Source of the DNA: Bacidia rubella
Lineage: Eukaryota; Ascomycota; Lecanoromycetes; Lecanorales; Ramalinaceae
Direction: 5' to 3'
DNA: 64,000 nt
Assembly: GCA_032158265.1 (NCBI GenBank)
Contig: JAVTIF010000011.1
Location: 1,426,001-1,490,000 of the forward strand
Of this stretch, positions 32,821 to 44,258 are shown piece by piece. A program made the position numbers and the translations under genes. The notes beneath the pieces are model-generated. The model was not told the origin of the DNA and made no database searches. It worked only from the letters and a program-made list of their open reading frames with translations. The first letter of the stretch is position 1; the number at the start of each line of letters is the position of its first letter.

Positions 32821-33348
32821 TATGAGCTGGTCGTTTGATTTTGAATCGTTCTGGGTGAGGGATAATTTATGTCAATGAAGAGGGTAAGAAACAGAGAACA
32901 CGGCAACAGGTCTGAGTTCAGGCGAAGATATGTAGTGCAGAATTATCGCTTCAAAACGTCGACTAGCACATCCGGCTGCTCCGGTACATAGATCAGGCTT
33001 TCAGCTCTTGTGTCCTTACGGAGAGTATAGGGCGGGAAGCGAGAGTGCGTAAGTTCGTCCAAATGCCTCATGCACGCACATGCCGTACCGTAGTGCCAGT
33101 GATCGTATCTCTGCGAATGGCAAAGGCGAGTGGGAGTTAAGTCTGAAGATGCTTGAAGCTCCCACATGACTACGCGGCTCTGATCTCGGAAATTAGAACT
33201 GCTATATCCGAGGCATCTTGTCCCAAGCCGAGGGTGCAGGCGGAGAACCAACGATTGACCTCCTCCAGAGTCTGGTAAGAGCGATCCTGTGGCGGGCGCG
33301 TTGCCCGAACGTCCTCCACCCCGCTTTTCACCCTTGCCTCGGGCCACC
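32821..33348. promoter_or_regulatory. Shared divergent promoter region, SHB17-like and FUM1
   Basis: A 528 bp gap separates two divergent ATGs (32820 minus, 33349 plus). Pyrimidine-rich tracts lie near both starts. The frames inside (for example 32943-33401 minus) have no motif and overlap the fumarase first exon. Shared regulation is inferred only from geometry. Confidence 0.4.
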
Positions 33349-35035
33349 ATGCTGTCACGGACAACGGCTGTCATCCTCAGGACAGGCCGAACCTTTCCCA
33401 AATCTGTACCGAAACGACCACCTTACTCCACTCGACTTATTATTACCCGTCCTCTTTTCCAAGTAGCCAAAATGGTGAGCGGCATAATTACTGCAAGCTA
33501 CGAGCGACCTAGAGATGCTGACGTCTGATCAATGGCAGTCCACACGCGCAGAATCCGATGCCTTCGGCGAGATCAAGGTGGACTCAAACAAATACTGGGG
33601 CGCTCAGACGGAACGCTCTCTTGAGAACTTCAAGATCAATCAGCCACAAGACCGCATGCCTCCTCCTGTGATCCGAGCTTTTGGCATTCTCAAGGGCGCC
33701 GCTGCAACAGTGAACATGCAATATGGGCTCGGTAAGCCCACTGATTCCAAGAGTCAAGTCTGAAGCTGAGAGGATCCACAAGATCCGAAGATTGGAGAAG
33801 CGATACGACAAGCTGCAGAAGAAGTGGCATCTCTCAAGCTTATTGAACATTTCCCGCTGGTCGTGTGGCAGACTGGGTCTGGAACCCAATCGAACATGAA
33901 TGCAAACGAGGTCATTTCGAATCGAGCGATTGAGATCCTTGGTGGTACAATGGGCTCGAAGAAACCTGTGCACCCGAATGATCATGTCAACATGTCAGCC
34001 TCCTCAAACGACAGCTTTCCTACAGTCATGCACATAGCGGGTATTCTTGAGTTGGAGGAGAGTCTGATACCGGCCATGAAAAGCTTGAGAGATGCCTTGG
34101 AAAAGAAGCGGCAGCAGTTTGAGCACATCATCAAAATAGGACGGACACATCTACAAGACGCTACACCGCTCACGCTAGGCCAGGAGTTCTCAGGCTACGT
34201 TGCGCAATTGGATAGGGGTCTAGAGCGTATCCAGAGCTCACTTCCTCATCTACGCCTCTTAGCGCAAGGTGGAACAGCTGTTGGCACAGGCATCAACACG
34301 TTTAAAGGCTTTGCTGAGGCTGTTGCAGCGGCGATTAGCAAGATGACGGGGACGGAGTTCTCTACAGCTCCGAATAAGTTCGAAGCTTTGGCGTCGCATG
34401 ACGCAGTCGTCGAAGCTTCAGGCGCTCTAAACACCATCGCAACCTCTCTGTTCAAGATAGCTCAAGACATACGATACCTAGGATCCGGCCCACGGTGCGG
34501 CTTGGGAGAGCTCAATCTGCCAGAGAACGAGCCGGGCTCGTCGATCATGCCTGGAAAGGTCAATCCTACACAATGCGAGGCGTTGACTATGGTTTGCGCG
34601 CAAGTCATTGGCAATCATACAGCAGCCACGGTCTCGAACATGAACGGACAATTCGAACTTAATGTGTTCAAGCCTGTTATCATCCGAAATCTGCTCCACA
34701 GTATCCGAATATTGAGCGATGGGATGAAGAGCTTCGAGAAGAATCTCGTCGTCGGCATTGAGGCCGACGAGGAGAGAATCGGCAAGCTTCTGCATGAAAG
34801 GTATGTGACGACCCAAGCTACTGACCAGCCCAGCTGACTGTGACCAAGTCTTATGCTTGTGACGTGTCTAAACCCCGTCATTGGGTATGACATGGCTTCT
34901 AAAGTTGCGAAGAATGCGCACAAGAAGCGCATGACGCTCAAGGAGAGCGCTATGGAGTTGAAAGCATTGAGCGAGCAGGACTTTGATACGCATGTTCGTC
35001 CTGAGCTGATGATCAGTCCGAAGGAGACAAAGTGA
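33349..35035 (+). CDS. FUM1: Fumarate hydratase, class II
   Basis: Four exons (33349-33474, 33539-33731, 33783-34800, 34849-35035) give 507 residues, with introns of 64, 51 and 48 bp in consistent phases. The first 41 residues are Arg/Ser/Thr-rich without acids (MLSRTTAVILRTGRTFPKSV), a mitochondrial presequence. Conserved blocks include KYWGAQTERSLENF, VVWQTGSGTQSNMN, IGRTHLQDATPLTLGQEFSG and the lyase signature GSSIMPGKVN at residues 358-367. The enzyme interconverts fumarate and malate in the TCA cycle; a cytosolic/nuclear pool acts in fumarate disposal and DNA damage response. Met42 lies exactly before intron 1 (AAAATG|GTGAGC) and would give MSTRAESDAFGEIK, a typical cytosolic start. Confidence 0.95.
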
Positions 35036-35330
35036 TGGAGAAGCCAGCACGAGTTGTGTTTGGATATAAGCAGGCGTTGACGATTTTGTATGATTGTATA
35101 TATACATATTCCTTCAACCTCCTCCACCTTGAGTTCAATCTATCTCAAGGGGACTTGGCTGCAACCTTTTCCACCTCACCTTCCGTTCTTTTCCCGCCAA
35201 AAGGTTTCTTGGCGAGCCAATTTAGATATTGCTGGCGCGCGCTAGTGACGTCGCGCTTTTCAGAGCGCGTCGAAGCTGGCACGGCAAAAGTCATCAAGCA
35301 CACCCAGAAATCAATCTGCTTGCCTTCGCT

Positions 35331-38300
35331 ATGCCTTTGCTGCCAGCGCGAGGCCGGCGCTCGCATGAAGATTTTGAGAGCGACAACGCGAGCGAACCGT
35401 CACCAGCTTCCAGCCCCTCCGATGGCTTTGTATCAAGTCGCAAACGAGCCAGGCTGAGTAACGAAACTACAATCACATCACAATCGGAAGAGTCACCCCC
35501 CGTAAATGGGCACAACGGGCCAGCAGCAAATTTTCAGCGCGAGACCCTGCAAGCGGAGAGATCGCGCAGAAAACATCAGCCAGGCTCCATCGTCCGCGTC
35601 AAGCTTGCAAACTTCGTCACATACACCGCTGTCGAGTTCTTTCCTGGGCCAAGTTTGAATATGGTCATTGGTCCAAACGGAACAGGCAAGAGTACACTAG
35701 TCTGCGCCATATGTCTAGGGTTGGGATGGCCACCTTCGGTAAGAAGATGATTGAAGCGTTGGGAAGTGACTAATGGAAAACCAGACCCTTGGTCGTGCGA
35801 AAGACGTTGGAAAGTTTGTCAAGCATGGCAAACAGGAAGCTAGCGTTGAGATCGAGTTGGCAAAAGACGGCGTGAAATTTGAGTCCAACATTGTTATCCG
35901 GTGTACGATCAAAAGAGACGGAAACAAGTCGATTTTCTCTATCAATGGCCGGTCTGCAAATAAGAAACAAGTACTAGCGCTTGCGCGGTCACTTTCGATC
36001 CAGATCGACAATCTATGTCAATTCCTACCTCAGGACAAGGTTGTCGAGTTCGCCGCAATGACTCCTATTGAGCTCCTCAAATCAACCGAACGAGCCGTGG
36101 CATCTGAGGAGATGATCCACATGCATGAACGGCTAAAAGAATTCAGAAAAAAGCAGAAACAGTTGCAGATGCAAGCCAGCGCCGATCAAGACATTCTGAG
36201 CAATCTGGAGGGTCGTCAACGTATGCAAGAAGCGGATGTGGAGCGCATGCGAGAACGCGAGACAATAGTGAAGAATGTTGAGATGCTAGAGCAGGCAAAG
36301 CCTACTGTGCACTACCGAATGACAAATCTCAAGTTCAAGAGCGCGAAGGCAACAAGAAAGGACGCTGAGAAAGAGCTTGCTGATTTGAACCAGGAAGTCG
36401 ACCCTGCAATGAAATCCGTAAAAGCCAAAGAGCTCTACAAGAGAAAAGTAGAAACCGTTATGCAGCAGCGGAGAGATGAAGTCAAAACTGTTGAACGAAA
36501 GGCCGATGCTGTCTATGCCGAGTATCATGGCTTGCAGGATCGATCACGAGAGCTGGATGACGCTTTCCACGCGGAGAGAGAGGCAGCTAAAAGGAAGAAA
36601 ACCGAGATGGCGAAGTTGGAGGGTACGTTACGGGAGCTGCGTATACAGCTCCAGCATCAACCTCCTGACGTAGACTTTGCCGCCTACAATGAGAAAACTG
36701 TAAGTGGGAAGTTGTGTCTGATATCAAGAACGAATGCTGAACTTCCTGTAGCGCGAAAAGCAGAGGATCTGGGATCAAGCGGAACGAGAACTCCGAGACC
36801 TCCAACGGCAACAGCAGGAAACTACAACCAAAGGGAGAGAATGTAATCAGCGAATTCAAGATGCGGAAAGAAGTCTCGCCGACTTGGATTCTCAAGCCGG
36901 TCAACAACGAAACAAGCTCCATCAGATCTCTTCGGATACCGCGAGACTATGGGATTGGATCCAACAGCATCCCGATGCCTTTGAAAAGCCAGTTTTTGGG
37001 CCTCCTGTGGTCGAATGCTCAATCAAGGATTCAAAGTATGTTGACATGATCGAAGCCCTTTTCCAGAAGACTATATTTCTGTCTTTCACGGTTCAGACTC
37101 GGAACGATAGCAAAACCCTTTCCAACATTGCCCATGACCGCCTTGGCCTGTCCGAGGTCAACTTCAAAACAATAATTCATGGTCTAGACTTTTTCAATAC
37201 CCCGGCTTATGGCGCGGAGGAAATGCGGCGCTACGGTTTCGATAGTTGGGCGCTTGATCATATCGATGGTCCAGATGAGGTATTAGCGATGCTCTGCGGT
37301 GAAATGAGACTCCACGAAACAGCTATTGCTGTGCGTGATTCGACGCCCCAGCAATTTGAGGCAATCAAGAACAGCAATGTGTCGAGCTGGGTGACACCAA
37401 AAGCTACCTACAGAATCTCGCGGAGAAGAGAGTATGGTCCGAACGCTACCTCAACACAATCGAAAACTTTCAAGCCGGCGAGGGTATGGACAGATCAGCC
37501 TGTTAATCTTACTGCTAAACGACAGATCCAAGAAAACATCAATGAGGCTCAAGAACAGATAGCAGCATTCAGGGAGGAGGTAGAGGAGATCAAAGTCAAG
37601 ATGGCTGAACAAAAGGAAATCTACAAGAAGAATAAGGAGGAAGGTGTAAGTTCTCCAGCGCTGTTTGCCTGCTTTTTCAGGCACTAATCGAGTATTTTAG
37701 AAACAAATAGCAGAGGAGAAGGCCTCCAAGCAGAAGGCTATGGGTGAATTTAAAGCCTTGCCAACCAAAATTGGTAGGCCAACTTCACACAAATTGATCC
37801 TAATCATGCTGACATACAATAGAGGGATACGAGACTAAACTCAACACTATTCGCGAGCAGCTTGCTGGCGCTACCGACAGGCTACGGGAGCATTTTGAGA
37901 AATCTAGTGGCCTGGCAATGGACCGCGCACGAACCGCCGTCAAGTATGCCGAGGCTGTCCAAGCTGTTCGAGACGCTCACAGCTCTCTTCATGAAGTCGA
38001 GCTTGTTCTCATTGAAGCTTCCTCGGACCTTAAGACCCTGGAAGAACGCAACAAGTCTGTCAAAGACCTCCTTGATTCGAAGCAAAAGCAGATAGATGAA
38101 CTGAATAAGGAGGTTGAGGAGGCAAGGAAAGCAGCCACGGTTTGGCTTAAGAAGGTGACGGATGCTCTGAAGGATGATGACGGCACCCTTCGACAATTTT
38201 GGGCAAACCTTCCACCAGAACAAACGGTCGAAGATCTAGAGGAAGAAATACAAAGTGAACGAGCACGTCTGGAATTGATGCATGAGGGCAATGGCAACAC

Positions 38301-39206
38301 TATTCGCGAGTTTGAACATCGGAAAAAGAAGATCGATGATCTCACGACAAAAGTAGCGGCCGAGAATGATGCTCTGGCTGAATTGAACGAGAACATCGAC
38401 GTGATAAGACGCGAGTGGGAGCCACAGCTTGATGACCTGGTTGGGAAAATCTCAGCATCATTCTCACACAACATGGAGCAGATCAGTTGTGTCGGCGAGG
38501 TTGGCATCTGGAAAGACGATGATTTTGAGGAGTGGGCGATCCAAATCAGGGTGAAGTTCAGGTACGTGCATGTTCCCTTTCGTCTTGTCTTATTCCACCC
38601 AGTTCATCTTCCTCCCATCCGTCAACTTCAATTCCTATCCAAGCTTCCTACATTTTTCTGCATGTCTCTGATGATTTCCATCGCCATCAACGAAATCCAG
38701 AGCGAAGGCTTCGTCTTCCTAAGTCAAATTACTAACCCTATGACAGAGAAACCGAACCCCTCAGCAACCTAGACTCCCACCGCCAATCTGGCGGCGAGCG
38801 CGCCGTCTCCACAATCTTCTACCTCATGTCCCTCCAATCCCTCACACCCTCACCCTTCCGCGTCGTCGACGAAATAAACCAAGGTATGGACCCCCGCAAC
38901 GAGCGTCTAGTCCACAAGCGCATGGTCGACATTGCATGTGGCGTTGCCGCCTCTGCTCCCTCAGCGGGAGGTGAAGAGGAAGAACAGTGGAGACAGGGCA
39001 GCCAGTATTTCTTGATCACTCCGAAGTTGCTGCAGGATCTGGAGTATGCGAGGGGTATGCAGGTGCTGTGTATTGCTAGTGGGGAGTATATGCCGGAGGA
39101 GCAGATCAAGGTCGATTTTAGGGGGTGTGTGGATAGGAGGAAGAGCGTTATGGGAGGGGGCTTTGGTGATGCGGGGAGCGGGAGAGTGGGCGTGGCTGCT
39201 GGATGA
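35331..39206 (+). CDS. SMC5: SMC5, structural maintenance of chromosomes protein 5
   Basis: Six exons (35331-35738, 35785-36699, 36752-37645, 37701-37773, 37823-38561, 38747-39206) total 3489 nt and 1162 residues, within the usual SMC5 length. Walker A is GPNGTGKST at residues 114-122, followed by a typical SMC5 stretch FLPQDKVVEFAAMTPIELL. Two long coiled coils flank a hinge. The C-terminal head has the ABC signature SGGERA starting near residue 1024 and Walker B FRVVDEINQGMD (Asp1051, Glu1052). With SMC6 and Nse subunits it resolves recombination intermediates and stalled forks in the nucleus. The last intron (185 bp) is much longer than the other four (46-55 bp). All key residues are intact. 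Confidence 0.95.
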
Positions 39207-40527
39207 TGGAGTGGAGTGAGGTTGTTGTGGTTGGTGATGGTCAAGGAAGAGGGACAATTGGTGGGTCGTATGTGGTGGCTCTTGTACATTGTGGGTCATC
39301 CTCTATCCGTCACATTCTTCATACATACCTTCTTCACCTTCAAAGAACATTTGCCAGATATCGATCAGCGCTGCCACAATACCTCAGCCACCCTCCTTAC
39401 CCGTTAATGTCCCTCCGGCAATACCCTCCAATGTCTCAAACCAACTACGCCTACCACTTCCATACCTCCTACCTTCTCCTACACCCACCGAACTCGCTAC
39501 CAAGTTCTCCCTCCTCTCCCTCAACCCACCAACCCTCTTCATCAAACTCCTCTTCCATCTCCTCCAAACCCCCAGTCACGTCCCCCATCGCGTCCATCTC
39601 TCCCCCTTCTCATCAACATCCTCCGCCAACTCTCCAAACCCCCTTCTCAACCTTCAATCAGCCCTCCCCGCTTCCCCTCCTTCCTCCTCTTCAGTGTTTC
39701 TGAACTATGACGCTCTTGCTTGACTGCCTTTGCCGGGTTCCTAAGGCAGAGCAAAAAGCTGATGTGGCTATTTGTTTATTGTGTTGGGAGCGGGATGATT
39801 GGTGTTTTGCTGGTGAGATGAGAGGGGCTTTTGGTGCGGCTGTAGGGTTGAGGGGATCGTGGGCTTCAGCGGACTATGTGGATGGTGGTGGAGGGGGCTT
39901 TGCTTTTGGATTGCGCTGGGGGGTTTTTGCGGGCGAGGGGGTATAGTGAGGGAGTTTCAAGGCATTCGTTGGGGCCCAGGAGGTGGTATGGAAGGAGAAG
40001 CTATGAGGATGGAATGTGTGAGGGGATTGGAGAGGGTGGTTGGTGGTAGATGGTGGGTCAGGTAAGCTAGGTGAGAGAGAACATGTAGCTTCTTGCTTTA
40101 TTGTTTGCTTGCTATTTTATCTGTACTTGCGGTGTCAGGCCTCTCGAGCCAGTTTTGGGGACTGTGGTGAAAGTGACTTGGTTGCTTGTGGTTGATGTTT
40201 GGTAGATAGAGTTGGTATACTGTTGTTTTGTGCGTTGGTAACCCGCAAGTCGGGCATATTCTCCATGCTGTGTTATGGTTGCTTGTCAGCAGTCTTATCA
40301 AGAACGCGAAAGGCCACTGAGGTATGGAAGGCTGTCTTCCCATCAACTGCTCAAGATATTTCGGGGGGAATTTTCTCCAAAGTTGAAGTACTCTGCATGG
40401 TTCAGGCAAATTTGGTTGCAAGACATTTAGCAAACATCCTTCCCCGACATCCACCCTCAGCTCTTAACTCGTCCTCACACCAAACCCCCACCATCTCATC
40501 CCATCTCGCCCACCAACCTCCCCCAAC
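39207..40527. other. Strand-biased low-complexity region, no supported gene
   Basis: From about 39380 to 39700 the plus strand is strongly pyrimidine-rich, giving long open frames in all three plus frames with Pro/Ser/Leu-rich products and no agreed start. From 39830 to 40070 it is G-rich. From 40430 to 40527 it is C-rich again. One frame (ending 39723) includes ELATKFSLLSLNPPTLFIKL, which might be real, but no family fits. Confidence 0.4.
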
Positions 40528-40999
40528 CTAAAACCCCTTCTCCTCCACCCCCGGACCTTCACACCTCCTCAACCTCTCCACCACCCCCTCAAAAAGCCCC
40601 CAACTATCCTCCACATCCTTAATCCTTTCCTCTTGCGCTTCCAACCTCCCCTTCAAATCCAACTGCATCTCCTTCATCTCCGCATTTTCGCGCTTCAACT
40701 GCGCGTTATCATCCTGGCGCTTCTGCTCAAGAAACCCCATCAGCTGCGGAATCTTGACGATGCTCTTAGAGTGCCAGTTCACGGTGCCTGCGACACTGCT
40801 GAAGGCGGACATGGCGTCCAGCTGGGCGAAGGGATTTGGTGGAGTTGGGAGGGATGCGAGGTGTTCGGCGAGGTCGTTCGTGTTTTGAAGGGAGGGGTCT
40901 GGGGAGGTTAGTGCGGTGTTGGGGAGTGGAAGGAGGGGGGTGAGTACCTTGTGTTGGGGGTGCTGGGGTTGGATTGGGGTCCGTTTGTTTTGAAGACAT
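40528..40999 (-). CDS. Coiled-coil protein, two exons, 140 residues
   Basis: Exon 1 is 40948-40999 (52 nt, MSSKQTDPNPTPAPPTQ) and exon 2 is 40528-40898; the 49 bp intron (G|GTACTC...CCCAG) is in phase 1. The product continues DPSLQNTNDLAEHLASLPTP, then a helical region and a coiled coil QLMGFLEQKRQDDNAQLKR through RLEAQEERIKDVEDSW. No known domain. Exon 1 has the same length and phase as that of the gene at 54194-54535, and a Pro/Thr-rich N-terminal peptide is also shared in style. Confidence 0.62.
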
Positions 41000-41445
41000 T
41001 GTGACGGTGGTAGAGGTTGGTGGGTTCCTTTGAGGGCTAGAGGGATGTTTGAGCTTGCAAGGATAATGATGATTTGGGATCTTTAGTCCAGGGGGAGAAG
41101 ATGGTGAAGAAAGATGTGGTACAAGAGCGTGGGCCGTTTGAAAAGGTCCGCTTTAAGTGTTGACTCTGTTCACACTAATCCTGATAGTGTCACAATATTC
41201 TTCTGGCCACGCATGCATTGCCGATGCTCAAAGTCCCAGCTGACTTTCGTTGAAATGAGACGAAGATTTTGTATGGGGAGATGATGTTGTATTGTATTAG
41301 CACGATTGGCCAGAACAAGCCTCATAAACCACACTACAAGCTCGAGACTGAGGATTCAACTGCAGTATGTTCTCGTTCTCTTGCCGGTTTCCTCACCTCA
41401 CATGTCACTCTACCTTCGGATGGTACTTCAGATTTATTGCTAGCA
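41000..41445. other. Intergenic
   Basis: Upstream of the 40.5 kb gene; a plus frame at 41269-41493 runs into the antisense of the next gene and is not supported. Confidence 0.5.
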
Positions 41446-41874
41446 CTATGCATGGCCCGTGGTTTGCTCAAATTCTTTAGCAACGACGGCTAGCATTTTA
41501 CCCATGCGTATCAACTTGTGTTCTAATTCTTCGATTCGTGCCTCTTTCTCAGCCACCTCTCCCTCATGTTTCTGCTTGATCGCATCAACCTCATCAGTGT
41601 GCTTTTGCTCCAGAGCTGCGATACGTTCCTTCACGGGAGTCTTCTCGTCTTTGACATATTGCTCAATCGCTGCCATACGCTGGTTCAAGAGGGTGAGCTT
41701 GTCGTGATGATTCCATATGGCACACTTCATCGACTCTTCCTCCTCGTTGCCACCCCAACCTTCGTGACACTGATCACGTGTCCCTAACCCAGGACGCGGT
41801 TCTGTTCCATTTATGATCGGTGTGACGTCGTAAAAGCTCCAGGGAACGTCATCGGGGTCATAGGGGTCTACCAT
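41446..41874 (-). CDS. Small coiled-coil protein, 142 residues
   Basis: Single exon from ATG at 41874. N-terminal half is acidic and aromatic (MVDPYDPDDVPWSFYDVTPI) and the C-terminal half is one uninterrupted coiled coil: RMAAIEQYVKDEKTPVKERI, ALEQKHTDEVDAIKQKH, EGEVAEKEARIEELEHKLIR. No enzyme motif. In build (short variable head, terminal coiled coil) it matches neighbours at 40.5, 45.2 and 54.2 kb. Function unknown. Confidence 0.62.
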   Translation of the reverse strand: MVDPYDPDDVPWSFYDVTPIINGTEPRPGLGTRDQCHEGWGGNEEEESMKCAIWNHHDKLTLLNQRMAAIEQYVKDEKTPVKERIAALEQKHTDEVDAIKQKHEGEVAEKEARIEELEHKLIRMGKMLAVVAKEFEQTTGHA

Positions 41875-42457
41875 AATTGTTAGTCTCTTGTGCTCCGTGT
41901 TGCGATTTCAACTCCTCACGTGGTTTGATCTTCGTTCCGTCAGTCACCTTGTCGTCTTTCGGTACCGGCATATCTGGAAAGCGATGAAGCATTTACCTCC
42001 CTCAAGTAACAATCTCAATGCAGAATTATAACTTTTGACTGAGGTCGCAAGTTGTGGTGAAGATGGAGGAAGTGGAAGAAAGAGCATGTGAGATTTGCGT
42101 GTGAAGTCCAACACTCAGCTTTCCAGACAACATTTGTGCTGACGTCATATCTTGGAAATTCGTCACAATATAATGCTTCTTGAAGTGAAGAGCTTGAACC
42201 TCCGCTCTCTGGTCTTCAATGGAGTTTCCAGAATGGGGGACTCGTCCCATATCAGTTTAACTTTTACTTGTTCCACGCCGCTATTGTAGCCGACAAAGCT
42301 CACAATGGCACATCAATACACCGGCTCAAGTTGAGATTGATGACAGTGATCAGTAGACGACGGACTGCGACTAAGGAGTCCCATTCCTGATGGAACCATT
42401 AAGGAAGGACAAATCAATCTTGTCACGAGCGCGACCGTACCACTACATCCCATTACC
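41875..42457. other. Intergenic
   Basis: Between divergent small coiled-coil genes; the minus frame 42026-42250 has no motif. Confidence 0.5.
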
Positions 42458-42685
42458 ATGGTCAATCAAATCGCGACTTTGCAATCCCAGACACAAGCCT
42501 TGAAGTCCGAGGTGATCGAGTTGACAATAGATTATCTTGAGATTGAGGAATATGAAAGTGACGGCAAGAATTGCTACTGGCGTCTGTTGTTGAACCGGAG
42601 ATGTTACGAATGGAAAGCAGAGTTTGAAATGAAGGTGAGGAAAATTCGTATCGCTGAGCTAGACGCCTTGCTGGTGAGTCAGTAG
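42458..42685 (+). CDS. Very small coiled-coil protein, 75 residues
   Basis: ATG-initiated frame beginning MVNQIATLQSQTQALKSEVI, a heptad-like start, followed by an acidic/aromatic middle (LEIEEYESDGKNCYWRLLL) and a basic end (FEMKVRKIRIAELDALLVSQ). Size and composition suit the local coiled-coil set, and an ATG flanked by CC is present, but nothing else confirms it. Confidence 0.4.
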   Translation: MVNQIATLQSQTQALKSEVIELTIDYLEIEEYESDGKNCYWRLLLNRRCYEWKAEFEMKVRKIRIAELDALLVSQ

Positions 42686-43164
42686 ACAACTATTTGGCAT
42701 CCGGCAGAGGAAAGGCATTGGGCCGTGTCAAATAACAGGGTGACGGCAATTGGCCGGACATGCACCTGACCACTTGAGTCGATGAATGATAGTACGTGAT
42801 GATCCTTCAATATCGCGGTCTAGGCAATGGCAGACTATGCTGTTTGATGTAGTGACGGGATTCTGCATACTGGTCTGAAGCTAATGTCTATTGGCAGTCA
42901 TGACAATCTTGACGAATGCCGATACTCAGTGAACGAGCGCACAAGAAGCAAATCTTCCTGAAAAGCAAATGATTAATGCACTGTGCTTGCAATGTCAAGA
43001 CTGCTGAAGGTGTTAATGCAAGAGCGCAAGATTGAGGCTTAATTCACAAGAAGATATGCCTCAAATGGGATTGTAAAAGTTAGTCTGATCAAGAGCTGCT
43101 ACTTCTCGGCGCCTTTGTGTGGAGAAGGTCGTGTGGGGAGATGAATTATCAAATACCATAAGGA
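42686..43164. other. Intergenic, nothing seen
   Basis: No open frame of note and no repeat. Confidence 0.5.
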
Positions 43165-43380
43165 ATGTCTTTATCAAGAGCTACCCTTTCTCATTATTCT
43201 ATGTTGTGTTGCAACGAAATTCAGACGAATTCTGTCAGCACGCTTTCGTCGCAGACCGCCACCCTCGTTTCATACAATAAGAAAACCAATCTTGCCCTTA
43301 TTGTGGCCACGGCAACCATAATTCTGATCAATCTCGGATTCTCCGTTCGGATGTGTAGTTGTCCCTTCCAAGGTGTCTAG
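43165..43380 (+). CDS. Possible small single-span membrane protein
   Basis: ATG-initiated frame of 71 residues with one hydrophobic segment (LALIVATATIILINLGF) near the C-terminus. Its stop overlaps the 3' end of the convergent gene at 43377-43664 by a few bases. No homologue recalled; it may be a chance frame. Confidence 0.25.
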   Translation: MSLSRATLSHYSMLCCNEIQTNSVSTLSSQTATLVSYNKKTNLALIVATATIILINLGFSVRMCSCPFQGV

Positions 43381-43664
43381 GCCTTCCGAGTCGATTTGGC
43401 TGCCTTCTTACGCTTGGTCACTTTATTCTCTCCTCCAGCCGGTGTCTTGGTCGATGGCAATACAACGCTGAGCTTACCTTCGAGGAAATCCAACTGTTGG
43501 AGCGCCTCCATCAGGATATTGAATTCAGCTTCATCTAAGTTCCTGATTATGATCATGCATTTCCCTGGTCCTCCGGCCATGACGCCAAGAGGGGAATCTG
43601 GAGCGACGGTGATGTGTTTCCACTTGCTATTAGGTGCTTTCGAGGTTGTGTTTTGGTTGTCCAT
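43377..43664 (-). CDS. Small basic-tailed hypothetical protein, 95 residues
   Basis: ATG at 43664. The product is MDNQNTTSKAPNSKWKHITV, a hydrophobic core (GKCMIIIRNLDEAEFNILME, ALQQLDFLEGKLSVVL) and a Lys-rich tail (NKVTKRKKAAKSTRKA) that could be a nuclear signal. The core has an alternating pattern but no recognised domain. Good codon-like composition and a clean ATG support it moderately. Confidence 0.45.
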   Translation of the reverse strand: MDNQNTTSKAPNSKWKHITVAPDSPLGVMAGGPGKCMIIIRNLDEAEFNILMEALQQLDFLEGKLSVVLPSTKTPAGGENKVTKRKKAAKSTRKA

Positions 43665-44258
43665 GTTTCGGGGAGTCCAAGTGGAGTAAATGTGGAAAGG
43701 GATGGTTGTTAGGGTGGATGAGGATGTTGGAGGAAAGATTAGGAACTCGGGGACCTCTTCTTATATGCTTCGTGATGAACAGACATGTGGGATGCATTGA
43801 GCAATGAGACACTTCACAAAGAGCTTGCAGGACTGTCATGGCGTGTTGAATGCATGTCTCGGGACTATGTGCTTCACAGGCCTGGTAAACAAGACAGTAG
43901 ACCAATCAAAGACGTCGAAGGTCGCTTTGTTGACTTTTCTTAGGCCAGCTTTGGGACAATGAATTTTCTTTGTAAGTACGAGAGTCAAGTCAGTGCATGC
44001 AAAACTTTAGGGACGGTTTACTGACTCATCAGTTCAAAACTCACAGATCTCAATTCTCAATAATCAATGTTAGATTGGTTTAGCATACCATGATCGTCTC
44101 ATTTCATTTAGCTCGTCACTCGTGCAGGTGGATATTCCAAATCGCACAGCTTCGCCCTTCTATGGTTAGACTCTCCGTTCCTGAGCCCACGGCATAAGAA
44201 TACAAAAGGTCTGACAATCGTATGTTCGCCATTTTCAGGTCATTTCGCTCAATAATTT
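43665..44258. other. Intergenic
   Basis: No supported gene; a 91-codon minus frame (43630-43905) overlaps the preceding start and has no motif. Confidence 0.5.

Noticed and set aside
39203..39723. Overlapping long plus-strand ORFs rich in Pro, Ser and Leu
   Set aside because: All three plus frames are open because the strand is pyrimidine-rich; no ATG, domain or splice pattern favours one.
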